DNA from: G963667675 sp965249215
Lineage (GTDB): Bacteria; Chloroflexota; Dehalococcoidia; Lucifugimonadales; UBA3495
Reading direction: 5' to 3'
Assembly (NCBI GenBank): GCA_965249215.1
Contig: CBDFLN010000002.1
Span: forward strand, 992,001-1,056,000
DNA length: 64,000 nt
Part shown: one piece after another, positions 25,902-35,395 of the stretch
Numbering within the stretch: the stretch's first letter is position 1
How the letters are laid out: each line of letters starts with the position of its first letter
Notes under the pieces: generated by a model
Told to the model about the DNA's origin: nothing
Databases searched by the model: none
Seen by the model: only the letters and a program-made list of their open reading frames with translations
Program-made: the position numbers and the translations under genes

Positions 25902-27614
25902 CTACTCGTCGCTTAGGTAGACGTAGCGCAATCTGGGGATGTACAAGGGCGGCAGCAGATAGTCCTTGACGTTGGGCTTAATCAGCACGTACTGCTCGCC
26001 GCTGTACCACAGAGGAATCCATGGAGCGTCGTCGATGATCTGCTGTTCGACCTGTTGGTAGATTCGCAATCGCTCTGCTTCGTTGGTTTCGGTGCGCGCC
26101 TGCTCCAGCAGGGCGTCTACTTCCGGACTGTTGTAGTTGGTGTGGTTGTTGCTGCTTTCACTGTGGAACAAGATGTCCAGGAAGTTCTGCGGGTCCGGGT
26201 AGTCGGCAATCCAGCCGATGTCAAACATCTGAAAACGGCGCTTGTGCAGGTCCTTCAAAAAGGTGGCGTATTCCGTCTGCTGAAACTCCGCCATGATACC
26301 CAGGTTCTTCTCCCACATCTGCAGCACCACTTCCATGTCCAGGCTGACGCTTGCGCCGAAGCTGCCCGCCGTGGTCATGGTAATGGGCGGCAAATTGTCC
26401 AGATCGTCGCCGTAGCTGGATTCCTCCAACAGCCTTTTGGCTTCGACCGGGTCGAACTCGTACCCCATCAAATTCCGGTTGAATCCGGGAAATCCGGGAG
26501 GAAGGATACCCTGGGCCGGTACGACCAGGTCTCCCAGCACGATAGTCGCTATCTCCTGCTTGTCGATGGCCAGGTTCAACGCTTGCCGCACCTTGGGATC
26601 GTCCAGCGGCGGCTCGTTGACGTTCATGCCGATGTACTGGACGCTGAAGGTCGGCTGGGCCCGCCGCAGGTCGGAGTTCAGGGCGTTGGCTGGGTCGAGC
26701 AACCGGTCCAAATCAGCCAACGATATGCCGGAGATGTGAATCTCGTCGTTTTCGTACATCAGCATAGACGTCCCGCCGCTGAGAATCATCTCTACGGCTG
26801 CCAGGCGGGGCGCACCCAGGTGATAGTCCTCGTTGCGGGTGAGCACCAGCGTTTCGCCCACGTCATACTGGGTAAGCCTGAATGGGCCGGTGCCGTTGGG
26901 ATTTCGGAACCACCTGCGGGGGTCAGCCTCGACGTTTTGCCGGTCCAACACAAAACCCGTGGGATAGGTCATTTTGGCCAGGAAGTAGGCTTTGGGGGCA
27001 TCTATCGTAATCTCCAGGGTCTGGTCGTCGACAACCCGCACGCCCGAGATACTTTGGGCATCGCCGTTGAGCTTCTCCTCGACGCCGACTATGTCTCCAA
27101 GGTACTGGTCTACAACCGGCGACTCGGTCAGCGGGTTGGTCGCCCGCTCCAGGGACCACTGGACGTCCTGGGCGGTTACCTGGCGGCCGTCGTGGAAAAC
27201 TGCGTCGGGCCGAAGGTGGAAGGTGTAGACCCGACCGTCGGGGCTGATATCCCATCTCTCGGCGAGGTCTGGAACGATGTCCAAGTTCCGGTCAATGGTC
27301 ACCAGGCCGCCGAAAACTTCAATGATTATCTGGGCCGAAGTGGCGTCGGTGGTCAGGTGCGGGTCCAGAGTCGGCGGGTCCACGTACAGCCTGACCAGGG
27401 TGTTCCCTTTGTTCAAGCTGCCGGCGTCGGCGTCGCTGGCGGCTGGCGTGGGCTCCTCCTCAGGGCCCTGGGTGGCCTGGGCGGCTTCCGTTGCAGATTC
27501 CTGATCGGCCGTCTCCCCGCCAGTCGGAGACGTCGTCGATGAACCTCCGCAGGCAGCGGTCAAAGCGATCAACATGACGCTGCCCAAGACTGCCAACAGC
27601 ATTTTCCAGCTCAT
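25902..27614 (-). CDS. Family 5 extracellular solute-binding lipoprotein
   Basis: From ATG 27614, with AAGGAAG upstream, the protein has 570 residues, a lipoprotein signal with lipobox LTAAC (Cys22), a Ser/Thr/Glu-rich spacer to residue 65, and then the SBP_bac_5 fold (YVDPPTLDPHLTTDA, LAERWDISPDGRVYTFHLRP, VRQALNLAIDK). It delivers the substrate to the two permeases encoded downstream. An ATG at 27713 adds 33 residues that would disrupt the signal and is rejected. Confidence 0.9.
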   Translation of the reverse strand: MSWKMLLAVLGSVMLIALTAACGGSSTTSPTGGETADQESATEAAQATQGPEEEPTPAASDADAGSLNKGNTLVRLYVDPPTLDPHLTTDATSAQIIIEVFGGLVTIDRNLDIVPDLAERWDISPDGRVYTFHLRPDAVFHDGRQVTAQDVQWSLERATNPLTESPVVDQYLGDIVGVEEKLNGDAQSISGVRVVDDQTLEITIDAPKAYFLAKMTYPTGFVLDRQNVEADPRRWFRNPNGTGPFRLTQYDVGETLVLTRNEDYHLGAPRLAAVEMILSGGTSMLMYENDEIHISGISLADLDRLLDPANALNSDLRRAQPTFSVQYIGMNVNEPPLDDPKVRQALNLAIDKQEIATIVLGDLVVPAQGILPPGFPGFNRNLMGYEFDPVEAKRLLEESSYGDDLDNLPPITMTTAGSFGASVSLDMEVVLQMWEKNLGIMAEFQQTEYATFLKDLHKRRFQMFDIGWIADYPDPQNFLDILFHSESSNNHTNYNSPEVDALLEQARTETNEAERLRIYQQVEQQIIDDAPWIPLWYSGEQYVLIKPNVKDYLLPPLYIPRLRYVYLSDE

Positions 27615-27805
27615 AAAAGACTTCCTTTTGAGACTTCCATATCCCCCGGATGTCCGCCCAAGACGCTCAAACTGGGGTCGAGTTCCCCGTTCAGGCGATG
27701 GGGGCCGTACCATGACAGTACGAGAGGCCCATAATGGGCGGATTCACAATCCAACCGTCAATATAAGTGTGTTGGAGGCCCAGTGGCAAGGGGTTGAAGC
27801 GGGCA

Positions 27806-27826
27806 GGGCGTCCACAAGGGACGCCC
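27806..27826. repeat. Small palindrome GGGCGTCC/GGACGCCC
   Basis: An 8-bp perfect inverted repeat with a 5-base loop in the intergenic region upstream of the binding-protein gene. It lacks a T-run and is probably a piece of a dispersed REP-like palindrome rather than a terminator. Confidence 0.4.
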
Positions 27827-27917
27827 CTACACGTTGGGCGACCCGGCCAATTATAAAGCGGCACCCACATACCACAGACGGTGAATTTGGCGAGCAATCA
27901 GGTTCGCGGGGCTGCCT

Positions 27918-28232
27918 TCAGGTGACGGCGTCGCTATAGGCGGCCCAAGGGAGGAGTAATCGGAGGAGACGCTCGGGCAGTGGCTGTTCCTGACTGGAGT
28001 TGCAACGCTCGAGGTAGTGAACTGCGCCCGTGAAGGTGGATAGAAAGAAGCCCGACTTGGCGACCTTGCGCACGAATTCGCGGGGACAGGGGAGGGGGCG
28101 TTTGAGGCCGCGAGCGTTAGCCCACTGATCACAGATTTCGTCGGACATACGCTGAATCATGAGCTGGGCATAGGGCAGGGCCATTTTGCGGCGAAGGGAG
28201 CGGACGCGGGCCTGCAAAGAGCTGATGTTCAT
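27918..28232 (-). CDS. Conserved-looking hypothetical protein (104 residues)
   Basis: From ATG 28232, with AGGAG 8 bases upstream, the frame begins MNISSLQARVRSLRRKMALP and is helical, Arg- and Cys-containing, with no recognised domain. I recall similar short proteins repeated in Dehalococcoidia/SAR202 genomes, but without a search this is only an impression. The long upstream region (28233-28854) is unusually GC-rich and G-skewed. Possibly a small regulatory or mobile-element-associated protein. Confidence 0.55.
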   Translation of the reverse strand: MNISSLQARVRSLRRKMALPYAQLMIQRMSDEICDQWANARGLKRPLPCPREFVRKVAKSGFFLSTFTGAVHYLERCNSSQEQPLPERLLRLLLPWAAYSDAVT

Positions 28233-28854
28233 CTGAGTTTCTCCTGGGCCCCCGGAGGGGAACGGAGAGACCGGGACTCTTTTTTGTGGAGCCATTGTGA
28301 GACATTTGGAGCCATGGGGTCTCAGTGGCCGTTTGATAGATTCGGCAAGGGTGATCCACTACCTACTGACAGGATAGGGGTGGGGCGCCGGTGGGCGCAA
28401 GGGGCAAGTGTCAGTGGGGGTGTGGGCGACGCGTAGGGCGAAAGATTTTTCGCTGCTACCTGGTTGAGGCCGCGAGGTTCTACGAGGCCCTGTTGGTTTT
28501 CTTCGGCGGGCGCCTCGGGACGAACCGGGGGGCGAGCGCGGTATGGAGGAATACGGTGGAGCGGGAAGGGCGGTGTGGGGCAGGGGGCTGGGGTGGACGG
28601 ACGGGGGCATACGCGGGTGGGAGATTTGTTGTAAGTGACCGGGCTATTTGCTACCATGATTAGGGGAGGGGCTGTGGGTCCGACGGGGTTTTCAGGACCG
28701 GGACCATGGGTTTCTCTATTCCGTTCTAAAGTCGCAGAGGGTGTATAACTAGTCCAACCCTTTTGGGAGGGGAGGTGTGACCCCCTCTAAATCCCCCCTT
28801 CGTAAGGGGGAGACCTTGCGGCCTTAGACATTTTCTAAGAGGGATGTTTCACAC
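28233..28854. other. Intergenic region, GC-skewed, with palindromic repeat
   Basis: I see no supportable gene. The strand is strongly G-rich between 28370 and 28640. At 28764-28812 a CCCCCTT-CGTAAGGGGG type palindrome is present that resembles the one before the erythromycin-esterase-like gene (38780-38857). Confidence 0.5.
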
Positions 28855-28932
28855 GGCGAGCGTAGCCAAGGGGTCCAAGGCGCCTGTCTGTGGCACAGGA
28901 GATCACGGGTTCGAATCCCGTCGCTCGCCCCA
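28855..28932 (+). tRNA. tRNA-His (GTG)
   Basis: Cloverleaf with the extra 5' G-1 (28855) opposite C73, acceptor GCGAGCG/CGCTCGC, anticodon arm CCTGT-CTGTGGC-ACAGG giving anticodon GTG, T-arm ACGGG-TTCGAAT-CCCGT and an encoded CCA at 28930-28932. The G-1:C73 pair is the tRNA-His identity feature. Confidence 0.95.
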
Positions 28933-28981
28933 ATGGTTCGAGAGCCTCACCACGAACGGACAGTCCGTATCCAACTCGTAC

Positions 28982-29057
28982 GCGCCCGTAGCTCAATGGA
29001 TAGAGCACTGGGCTTCGGACCCAGGGGTTGCGGGTTCGACTCCTGCCGGGCGCGCCA
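28982..29057 (+). tRNA. tRNA-Arg (TCG)
   Basis: Acceptor GCGCCCG/CGGGCGC, D-arm with AGCTCAATGGATAGAGC, anticodon arm CTGGG-CTTCGGA-CCCAG giving TCG, T-arm GCGGG-TTCGACT-CCTGC (one G:T) and encoded CCA at 29055-29057. It is the last backbone-type gene before the mobile-element-rich region. Confidence 0.95.
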
Positions 29058-29153
29058 AGATTATATCTGACAGTTGCCTGCTTCGACTCAGTTACCACTT
29101 TATTTACCACTTGGAGAGTGCGGCGATAAAACCGGGCAGGGACAGATAGGCCC

Positions 29154-29270
29154 ATGCTTAGACGCGACGAAGCCTATGACAGAACCTGGACGCCGGACTT
29201 TGAAGAAATCTACTGCGGGTTGCTCAGTGCTTATAAGGGGTCGCCTTGGACTATGGCAACGGTGCCTTAA
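29154..29270 (+). CDS. Possible small protein (38 residues)
   Basis: ATG 29154 opens a short frame (MLRRDEAYDRTWTPDFEEIY at its start) ending 12 bases before the start of the next gene. The charged, protein-like composition and the tight spacing are the only support; the ribosome-binding site is weak. It may be a remnant of the N-terminal part of the following gene. Confidence 0.25.
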   Translation: MLRRDEAYDRTWTPDFEEIYCGLLSAYKGSPWTMATVP

Positions 29271-29282
29271 GTTCTGGAAATC

Positions 29283-29555
29283 ATGCTGGACGAATTGGAT
29301 TATCCTTCCGAGCTATCCGAGCCGAGGGAATGGTTCGATGATCCGTTTGTCCTGGTTGAGGACGACGAGGACGACGACCCGTTCCGAAATTTGTTGCCGC
29401 CGCCTGGCCTAAGCGATTGGCATGACGAACCGGACCCGGACGTAGGCCAGTGTGAAACCTGCTTCCGGGATGAAGTGAGTTTGTACGAATGGGGCGTCCA
29501 GTTGATTTGCGATGATTGCTATTCGCGAGGCCAGGACGGATCGGAGTTAGGCTGA
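29283..29555 (+). CDS. Acidic zinc-finger-like hypothetical protein (90 residues)
   Basis: An acidic 90-residue protein with a run of Asp/Glu (VEDDEDDDP, residues 25-33) and a C-terminal CETC...CDDC pair of cysteine knuckles separated by 16 residues, likely binding zinc. No family is recognised. It stands between tRNA-Arg and the IS-rich island. Confidence 0.5.
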   Translation: MLDELDYPSELSEPREWFDDPFVLVEDDEDDDPFRNLLPPPGLSDWHDEPDPDVGQCETCFRDEVSLYEWGVQLICDDCYSRGQDGSELG

Positions 29556-30217
29556 ATCTAAACCAGCGATTGTTTCTACGTCGCCCACGCCTTTGAAGTC
29601 TTGGTGATGGTCCAGTTGGGGGCTGGGTGCTAGTAGCCTTGCTGGTGCTGGTGACGGTTGTTCAGGCTTGATTTAGGCGTAACATCCTGGTTTCGGCTGA
29701 AACACCAGGCACGGAGAGGCGATTTAAGGCCCCCGTTCCGGTTCCGGTAGGGTCTGGGTCACCCCGAGGGCGTCTCTCCACAGCGTTGATTGACGTGGTG
29801 CCAACGGGACGGGATTTTGCCGGGGGATAACCTGGTAATTGACGCCAGAGTGACGACCCCGGCCAATATGAAGCGGCCTTGTTCGGCCCAAGGGGGTTGC
29901 CCCACACCCACAAGCGAAAGGGCCTGGGTTCATCATCCCCCGGCCTTTTTCGTTGTTCGGACCGTTGCTATGACAGCAGCATGGATTAAACCCGGGCAGT
30001 TATGGCCCAGGGCCAGAATTGCCGAGGCGGACACCGGGCCGAGGGTGGACAAAATTCATTAGCCGGATCTCGAGCGCCGGTCGCCCCCACAGGGTTACAA
30101 ATCTGCCGAAAACTTGTAAACTCTCGAGCCTCTTCTGGTGCAAACCCTTGCCCCGTCTACCTATCGCTGTCGCGGCTCTGCGCTGCATTTAGATTCCTTT
30201 ATGCCTTTTTTTGGAAT
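29556..30217. other. Intergenic region, no gene seen
   Basis: None of the frames here looks like protein. A possible imperfect hairpin followed by T residues occurs at about 29917-29952. The region lies between the tRNA-linked genes and the left end of the IS3-type remnant. Confidence 0.4.
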
Positions 30218-30291
30218 GAGGTGGACCCAGGAAACTGGACAGGTAGATAAGTGAGAGTTCCGCTCCTAAACTAAGGGCAGCGGTAGTTGTC
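30218..30291 (+). mobile_element. Left end of an IS3-type element (remnant)
   Basis: GAGGTGGACCC...TGGACAG at 30218-30242 is the inverted counterpart of the sequence at 63333-63357 (11 identical bases, then TGGACAG). Only 74 bp remain before the IS21 element begins; the reading frames of the IS3 element are missing here. Confidence 0.6.
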
Positions 30292-30412
30292 TGTAAAAGG
30301 CGGAGGTAAAGTGGACCACGTGGGCGGATGACTGCTGACATATGGCGGTTGCAAAGTGTACCGTCCGCCGCCATTCATAGGCTTAAAGTCGAGCTTATGG
30401 ACGGTGGGATGG

Positions 30413-31912
30413 ATGTATCTAGTGGACGTGTATCTGAGGGTTCGCAGGGCGGTAATGGTGGAAGGCATGAGCATCCGGGAGGCGTCGCGGGTGTTCGGGT
30501 TGCACAGAGACACGGTGCGCAAGATGGTCGCCTACTCCGTGCCGCCGGGCTACCAGAGGCATAGCCCGCCTCGCAAGCCCAAGCTGGAGCCTTTTACCGG
30601 CGTGATCGACCGGATTCTGGAAGAGGACCTGAGGGTCCCCAAGAAGCAGCGCCATACGGCCAAGCGCATCTTTGAGCGGCTGAGGGACGAGTACGGGTTC
30701 GACGGCCAGTACACCATAGTCAAGGACTACGTAAGGGAGCACCGCCGCCAGTCGCGGGAGATGTTCGTGCCTTTGGCTCATTCGCCAGGCCACGCCCAGT
30801 GCGACTTCGGCGAGGCGCGGGTGGTGATCGGCGGGGTGGAGCAGAAGGCCCACTACTTCGTCCTGGACCTGCCCCACAGCGACGGCTGCTTCGTTAAGGC
30901 CTACCCGGCGGAGACCACCGAGGCGTTTCTGGACGGGCATGTTTCAGCCTTTGCTCTCTTAGGTGGCGTGCCACGGAGCATCCTGTACGACAATACCAAG
31001 CTGGCCGTGGCCAGGATACTGGGGGACGGCCGGCGAAAGCGCACTCGGGCATTCACCGAGCTCCAGTCCCACTACCTGTTCGAGGACCGGTTTGGCCGTC
31101 CCGGCAAGGGCAACGACAAGGGGAAGGTGGAAGGGATGGTGGGGTACGCCCGGCGCAACTTCCTAGTGCCGGTGCCGTCCCTCGAGAGCTTCGAGGCGCT
31201 GAACGCCTACCTGGAGCGGCGGTGCCTGGCGCGGATGGACGCCCAGCTCCGGGGCCACACTGAGACCATCGGCCAGCGCATGGAGCGAGACCTGGAAGCT
31301 CTACTGAAACTGCCGGCTGTGCCATATGATGCCTGCGACAAGCAGGCGGGCCGGGTGAACTCCCTGTCGTTGGTCCGGTACCGGACCAACGACTACTCCG
31401 TGCCGGTGGCCTACGGGCATCGGGATGTCCTGGTAAGGGGCTACGTGGACCAGGTGGTCATCAGCTGCGGCTCGGAGACCATCGCCCGCCACCCCCGCTC
31501 CTACCAGCGGGACGACTTCGTCTTCGACCCCATCCACTACCTGCCGCTCCTGGAGCAGAAGCCGGGCGCACTGGACCAAGCCGCCCCGCTGCAGGGCTGG
31601 GAGCTTCCCCAGGAGTTCGCCACCCTGCGCCGCCTCCTGGAGGCCCGCATGGGACGAAGGGGCAAGCGGGAGTTCGTCCAGGTGCTGCGGCTGTTGGAGA
31701 CCTTCAGGCTGGAGGAGGTGCAATCGGCGGCGCGGGATGCCTTCCGGCTGGGGGCTTTGAGCTTCGACGCCGTGAAGCACCTGGTGCTGTGCCGGCTGGA
31801 GGGGCGGCCGCCCAGGCTGGACATGGATCTGTATCCCTATCTGCCTCGGGTGCGGGTCAGCACTACATCCGCCGGGGACTACATGAAGTTGCTGTCCGGG
31901 AGGGCCGCATGA
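30413..31912 (+). CDS. istA: IS21-family transposase IstA
   Basis: A 499-residue DDE transposase from ATG 30413 (GTG 30356 is an alternative). An N-terminal HTH (MSIREASRVFGLHRDTVRKM) is followed by the rve catalytic core: Asp in QCDFGEARV, Asp in LYDNTKLA and Glu in KGKVEGMVGYARR. It cuts and joins the element ends with IstB as helper. It overlaps istB by four bases (ATGA), as usual in IS21. Confidence 0.92.
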   Translation: MYLVDVYLRVRRAVMVEGMSIREASRVFGLHRDTVRKMVAYSVPPGYQRHSPPRKPKLEPFTGVIDRILEEDLRVPKKQRHTAKRIFERLRDEYGFDGQYTIVKDYVREHRRQSREMFVPLAHSPGHAQCDFGEARVVIGGVEQKAHYFVLDLPHSDGCFVKAYPAETTEAFLDGHVSAFALLGGVPRSILYDNTKLAVARILGDGRRKRTRAFTELQSHYLFEDRFGRPGKGNDKGKVEGMVGYARRNFLVPVPSLESFEALNAYLERRCLARMDAQLRGHTETIGQRMERDLEALLKLPAVPYDACDKQAGRVNSLSLVRYRTNDYSVPVAYGHRDVLVRGYVDQVVISCGSETIARHPRSYQRDDFVFDPIHYLPLLEQKPGALDQAAPLQGWELPQEFATLRRLLEARMGRRGKREFVQVLRLLETFRLEEVQSAARDAFRLGALSFDAVKHLVLCRLEGRPPRLDMDLYPYLPRVRVSTTSAGDYMKLLSGRAA

Positions 31913-32691
31913 GCGACCGCTCGACGCTGCTCTTGGAACATCATCTGAAGGAGTTGAAGCTGCCCACCTTCCTCAGAGAATACGGAAAGATGGCCGCCCA
32001 GTGCGCCGCCGAGGGTGTGGATCACCCGAGGTACCTGTTGCGCCTGGCCGAACTGGAGCTCATTGACCGCCACCAGCGCATGGTGCAGCGCCGGATCCGG
32101 GCAGCCCGCTTCCCCGCGGTGAAAAGCCTGGACACCTTCGACTTTACGGCCATCCCTTCGATGAATAAGGCCCTGGTGATGGAGCTGGCACGCTGTGAGT
32201 ACATACAGCGCCGGGAGAACGTCATCGCCATCGGCAACAGCGGCACCGGCAAGACCCACATCGCTCTGGGGCTAGGCCTGGCCGCCTGCCAGAGGGGTAT
32301 GTCGGTGGGATTCACCACCGCCGCATCCCTGGTCCACGAGCTGATGGAGGCCCGGGATGAGAGGAGACTCCTCAACCTCCAGCGGCAGCTCTCCCGCCTG
32401 AACCTGCTGATCATCGACGAACTGGGCTTCGTTCCCCTGTCCTCCACCGGAGCGGAACTCCTCTTCGAGGTCTTCAGCCAGCGCTACGAGCGGGGTTCCA
32501 TCCTGGTCACCACCAACCTACCCTTCGACGAATGGACCGAGGTCTTCGGCTCTGAGAGGCTCACCGGCGCGCTGCTGGATCGCCTCACTCACCGCGTCCA
32601 CATCCTGGAGATGAACGGCGAAAGCTACCGCCTCAAGCAGAGCAGGCATGACTCTGCTATGCACTCAGCCGGCAATTCCCCTGACGCCTAG
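31909..32691 (+). CDS. istB: IS21-family ATPase IstB
   Basis: A 260-residue AAA+ helper ATPase related to DnaC. Walker A is GNSGTGKTHIA and Walker B LLIIDELGF; the sensor segment ILVTTNLPFDEW follows. ATG 31909 is used because it overlaps the istA stop. It controls target choice and stimulates IstA. A short non-coding tail (32692-32823) leads to the element's right end. Confidence 0.92.
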   Translation: MSDRSTLLLEHHLKELKLPTFLREYGKMAAQCAAEGVDHPRYLLRLAELELIDRHQRMVQRRIRAARFPAVKSLDTFDFTAIPSMNKALVMELARCEYIQRRENVIAIGNSGTGKTHIALGLGLAACQRGMSVGFTTAASLVHELMEARDERRLLNLQRQLSRLNLLIIDELGFVPLSSTGAELLFEVFSQRYERGSILVTTNLPFDEWTEVFGSERLTGALLDRLTHRVHILEMNGESYRLKQSRHDSAMHSAGNSPDA

Positions 32692-32823
32692 AATCCACCG
32701 ACCTCGCTGCCCCTAAGGGCTCCCGACGACACCCCTCGCAGGCGGACATTTTCGCTGAACATCACCGCTCAAGTGGCCCACTTTTGCTCCGCCACACGGC
32801 CTGATTTCTCTCCGCCCTTGACA

Positions 32824-33302
32824 ACGTAGGCTGAGCCTGACTGGGTTCCGGCGTGATCGTCCTGGTATGCCCCAACCAGGGCGATGTCCTTGCTGATGGA
32901 TACGGAGACCCCGAATAGGTCGTCGGCGCCCCCGTCGTCCGCTGGAAGCTTGGCTTGCTGGGTCCAAGTGCTGCCGCTGCGCGTGAAGACGTAGGCCGAG
33001 CCTGAGTTACTTCCGGCGTCATCGTCCCCGTATGCCCCCACTAAAGCGGTATCTTCGCCGACGGATACAGAAACCCCGAATAAGTCACGGGCAGCTCCGT
33101 CGTCCGCTGTCAGCTTGGACTGCTGGGTCCAAGAGCTGTCGCTGCGGGTAAAGATGTAGGCCGAGCCTGAGAGACTTCCGTCGTCATCGTCAAGATGTGC
33201 CCCCACCAGGGCGGTATCTGAGCTGATGGATACGGAGCCCCCGAATTCGTCGCCGGCAGCTCCGTCGAACGCAGTAAGCTTGGCTTGCTGGGTCCAAGTC
33301 TG
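32824..33302 (-). pseudogene. FG-GAP/beta-propeller repeat protein, truncated at both ends
   Basis: The minus strand encodes about three copies of a 55-residue repeat with the core SGSAYVFTRSGSTWTQQAKL and DLFGVSVSV..DTALVGA, typical of integrin-alpha-like propeller repeats in secreted proteins. The 3' side is cut by IS21 copy A, the 5' side ends at about 33302 in unrelated sequence, and neither a start nor a native stop remains. DNA identity between repeats is high, suggesting recent internal amplification. Confidence 0.75.
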
Positions 33303-33502
33303 GATCTCCCGGCTGCGCAGCCGGGTGACTGCAGCGCTCTGAAGCCTTCCCTATCCAAGGCCATCCTGTTTCAAGGCAGGTCAATCGCGCTGTCGGCATT
33401 GAAGTGTCACGTCGCGTCGACTTCGATAGTTGATTTGGTACCAACAGCTTAGGGAACTCCCCGTACCTCCCGTCCTGTAGACTCTTCAAACCCTAAAACG
33501 AA

Positions 33503-33531
33503 AAAGCCCCGGCTACTTCAGCCGGGGCTTT
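33503..33531. terminator. Bidirectional intrinsic terminator
   Basis: A perfect 12-bp stem AAAGCCCCGGCT/AGCCGGGGCTTT with a 5-base loop and A/T-rich sides. On the minus strand it lies 67 bp beyond the stop of the 33598-34080 gene. Confidence 0.85.
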
Positions 33532-33597
33532 AAAATCTTAGAACATGCTGTCCGCCAGGTTCGATCAATGATTACCTGACGGAGAACGTCGCCGGCC

Positions 33598-34080
33598 TTA
33601 CGCTGAGATAAGATTGTCCTGAATGGCCTTGCCTCGAAGATCGCCCTCTTTGTCTAGGTGTGCCCGGAGCCCGGAGATAGCAGCTTTGAGCAAGGACGGG
33701 TCAAGTGTCTCGACCGCAGGACCATGCTCTGCCTCCTCGAGCAATACTTTACACCGTTCATCTATTTGCTGGAAGGCCCAATCGAGCTGCGTCTGTACGG
33801 ATTCTACCCCCTTAGGAAACGGGCGGATGGAATTGTCGGGGGGCATCAAGCGATCATAGCCGCCACCGTGCCAATGGCCTTGTTCCTCATGGCAATCCCA
33901 ACGCAGGACTTCTTCATTACAGACCTGAACCCCTATGGTTGGACCTCCAACGTCACGGCCCCATTTCTCGGATGTAAAAATCCTCAACGGCCACACATAA
34001 GCAGTGATTTGCCCGTCTGAGGACAGGGGAAGGTGCAATTCTGCTCCTGAATATTTTTCATCCGATGCCTTGGTTGCCAT
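33598..34080 (-). CDS. Hypothetical soluble protein (160 residues)
   Basis: ATG 34080 follows GGGAGG at normal distance. The protein has an N-terminal beta-rich half (ITAYVWPLRIFTSEKWGRDV, VQVCNEEVLRWDCHEEQGHW with clustered His/Cys) and a helical C-terminal half. No family recognised. A strong terminator follows. The His/Cys cluster could bind metal, but that is only a suggestion. Confidence 0.65.
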   Translation of the reverse strand: MATKASDEKYSGAELHLPLSSDGQITAYVWPLRIFTSEKWGRDVGGPTIGVQVCNEEVLRWDCHEEQGHWHGGGYDRLMPPDNSIRPFPKGVESVQTQLDWAFQQIDERCKVLLEEAEHGPAVETLDPSLLKAAISGLRAHLDKEGDLRGKAIQDNLISA

Positions 34081-34280
34081 GGCGGTAGCCTCCCTTCACC
34101 CGTTAAGCCAGCATTTGCTGCTTGAACGTTTTCACACCCGAAACTAGGTGCGCTGACGACGTAGGAATATTAGCACTTGGCCTCGATGCTGCCAAACACG
34201 ATAGCGGTCCGCTAGCGGCTCCCGGTCTAGTGTTGTATGTCTCCTCGGTGGCTAGACTGTCGCATAGCGAGTACAGCGGT

Positions 34281-34365
34281 ATCCTCCGTTAGTTAGCCAC
34301 TAGCCAATACAGCGAGCTCTTCCACTTTATAGATTGAGCTGAGGGACTATGTATCCGGATTGCTT
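34281..34365. repeat. 85-bp direct repeat, copy at NHL gene end
   Basis: Matches 35396-35480 closely (about ten substitutions). This copy spans the end of the NHL-repeat gene and its downstream GGAGG; the other lies just upstream of the gene, 1,115 bp away. Together they show that the NHL gene was once tandemly duplicated. The rest of 34081-34326 has no gene. Confidence 0.8.
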
Positions 34366-35391
34366 GCTGTATACCTGAATGCGGCCACGCTGAGTGTCCA
34401 CTACCAGTAAGCGGCTGTTGGCCTCGTCGAACTCCACCGCCGTGGGCTGGGCGAAGGTCCACTCCGGCTCGGTGCTGCGGACCTCACGGCGGCGCTTCGC
34501 AAAGTCCGCATTGGCGTCTACAGTCATCTGGGCCCAAGTGGATAGCTGTTGGGCGTCGCCCGCCAGGCTGGTGATGAACTTCCCCTGGGGATCGAAGATT
34601 TGAATGCGGCCCCGGTTCCAGGCGTTCTTGCTCCAGTCGCATATGTACACGTCGCCGTCGGGGTCCACCGCCACATCGGTGGGCCAAGTCAACTCGCCCT
34701 TCTTGGTACCCGGACGACCGAACTGGGCTACGAAGTTGCCATCTGACGTGAATTTCTGCACCCGGTGGTTTTTGTGGTCGGCTACGTACACGTAGCTTTG
34801 GCTGTCCAGAGTGATTCCCCAAGGAGAGTCCAGTTCGTCCTCTCCATCGCCTAGTTGGCCCCAGCTGCCCAAGAACCTACCGTCGGTTGTGAACTTTCGG
34901 ACCTTGTGGCTGCGCCCGTCGGTGATATACAGGGTGTTGTCGCCGTCGATGGCGATGCCAGAAGCCCCGTTGGGCTCGCTATCGCCGTCCTGGACTGTGT
35001 TCCAGTGATGCAGGAATCCTCCTTCTTTGTCGAAGACGGAAACACGGTTCATCCATTCGTCGGTAATGTAGATGTTTCCCTTTTTGTCTGTGGTGATTCC
35101 CGCCGGCCAGATAAGCTGCCCGTCGCCGCTACCGTACCTGCTGAACTCGCCCAGGAACTCCTCTTCCCCGGCCTGGCCGCCCAAGGTAAATATGCTGACC
35201 CGCGCCCCTAAAGTGGTGTGGTCCCAGCCCACGTTGCTGATCCTCTCCTCGCCGCGGTTAATCACGTAGGCAATGCCGCCTTCGCCCAGGGTCAGACCCA
35301 CCGGATTCCTGAACCCCATGCCAGACTCGGATGTTCGGCCCACGTTGTGGCTGTAGTCATAGGTCCGTCCGGCTACCGTTTCTGTGAGCAT
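34327..35391 (-). CDS. NHL-repeat beta-propeller protein
   Basis: A 354-residue protein consisting of about six NHL blades, for example WPAGITTDKKGNIYITDEWM, SGIAIDGDNTLYITDGRSHK and WPTDVAVDPDGDVYICDWS. No signal peptide is visible, so it may act in the cytoplasm, or the export signal is non-classical. GGAGG lies 6 bases before ATG 35391. NHL propellers bind proteins, RNA or substrates, or act as lyases; this one cannot be assigned. An upstream copy has been reduced to its last codons (35396-35480). Confidence 0.8.
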   Translation of the reverse strand: MLTETVAGRTYDYSHNVGRTSESGMGFRNPVGLTLGEGGIAYVINRGEERISNVGWDHTTLGARVSIFTLGGQAGEEEFLGEFSRYGSGDGQLIWPAGITTDKKGNIYITDEWMNRVSVFDKEGGFLHHWNTVQDGDSEPNGASGIAIDGDNTLYITDGRSHKVRKFTTDGRFLGSWGQLGDGEDELDSPWGITLDSQSYVYVADHKNHRVQKFTSDGNFVAQFGRPGTKKGELTWPTDVAVDPDGDVYICDWSKNAWNRGRIQIFDPQGKFITSLAGDAQQLSTWAQMTVDANADFAKRRREVRSTEPEWTFAQPTAVEFDEANSRLLVVDTQRGRIQVYSKQSGYIVPQLNL

Positions 35392-35395
35392 TACG

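Larger units (their letters stand above)
30292..32823 (+). mobile_element. IS21-family element, copy A
   Basis: A 2,532-bp element with TG...CA ends and imperfect terminal repeats (TGTAAAAGGCGGAG on the left, TGTCAAGGGCGGAG on the complement of the right end). It encodes IstA and IstB. It reads the same as copy B at 60504-63035 wherever compared, in the same orientation, 30,212 bp apart. No target duplication is visible. The right end cuts a beta-propeller gene (32824-33302). Confidence 0.92.

Noticed and set aside
27801..29057. CRISPR-like repeats
   Set aside because: Short palindromes occur singly, without regular spacing or unique spacers. No CRISPR array or cas gene is present in the window.
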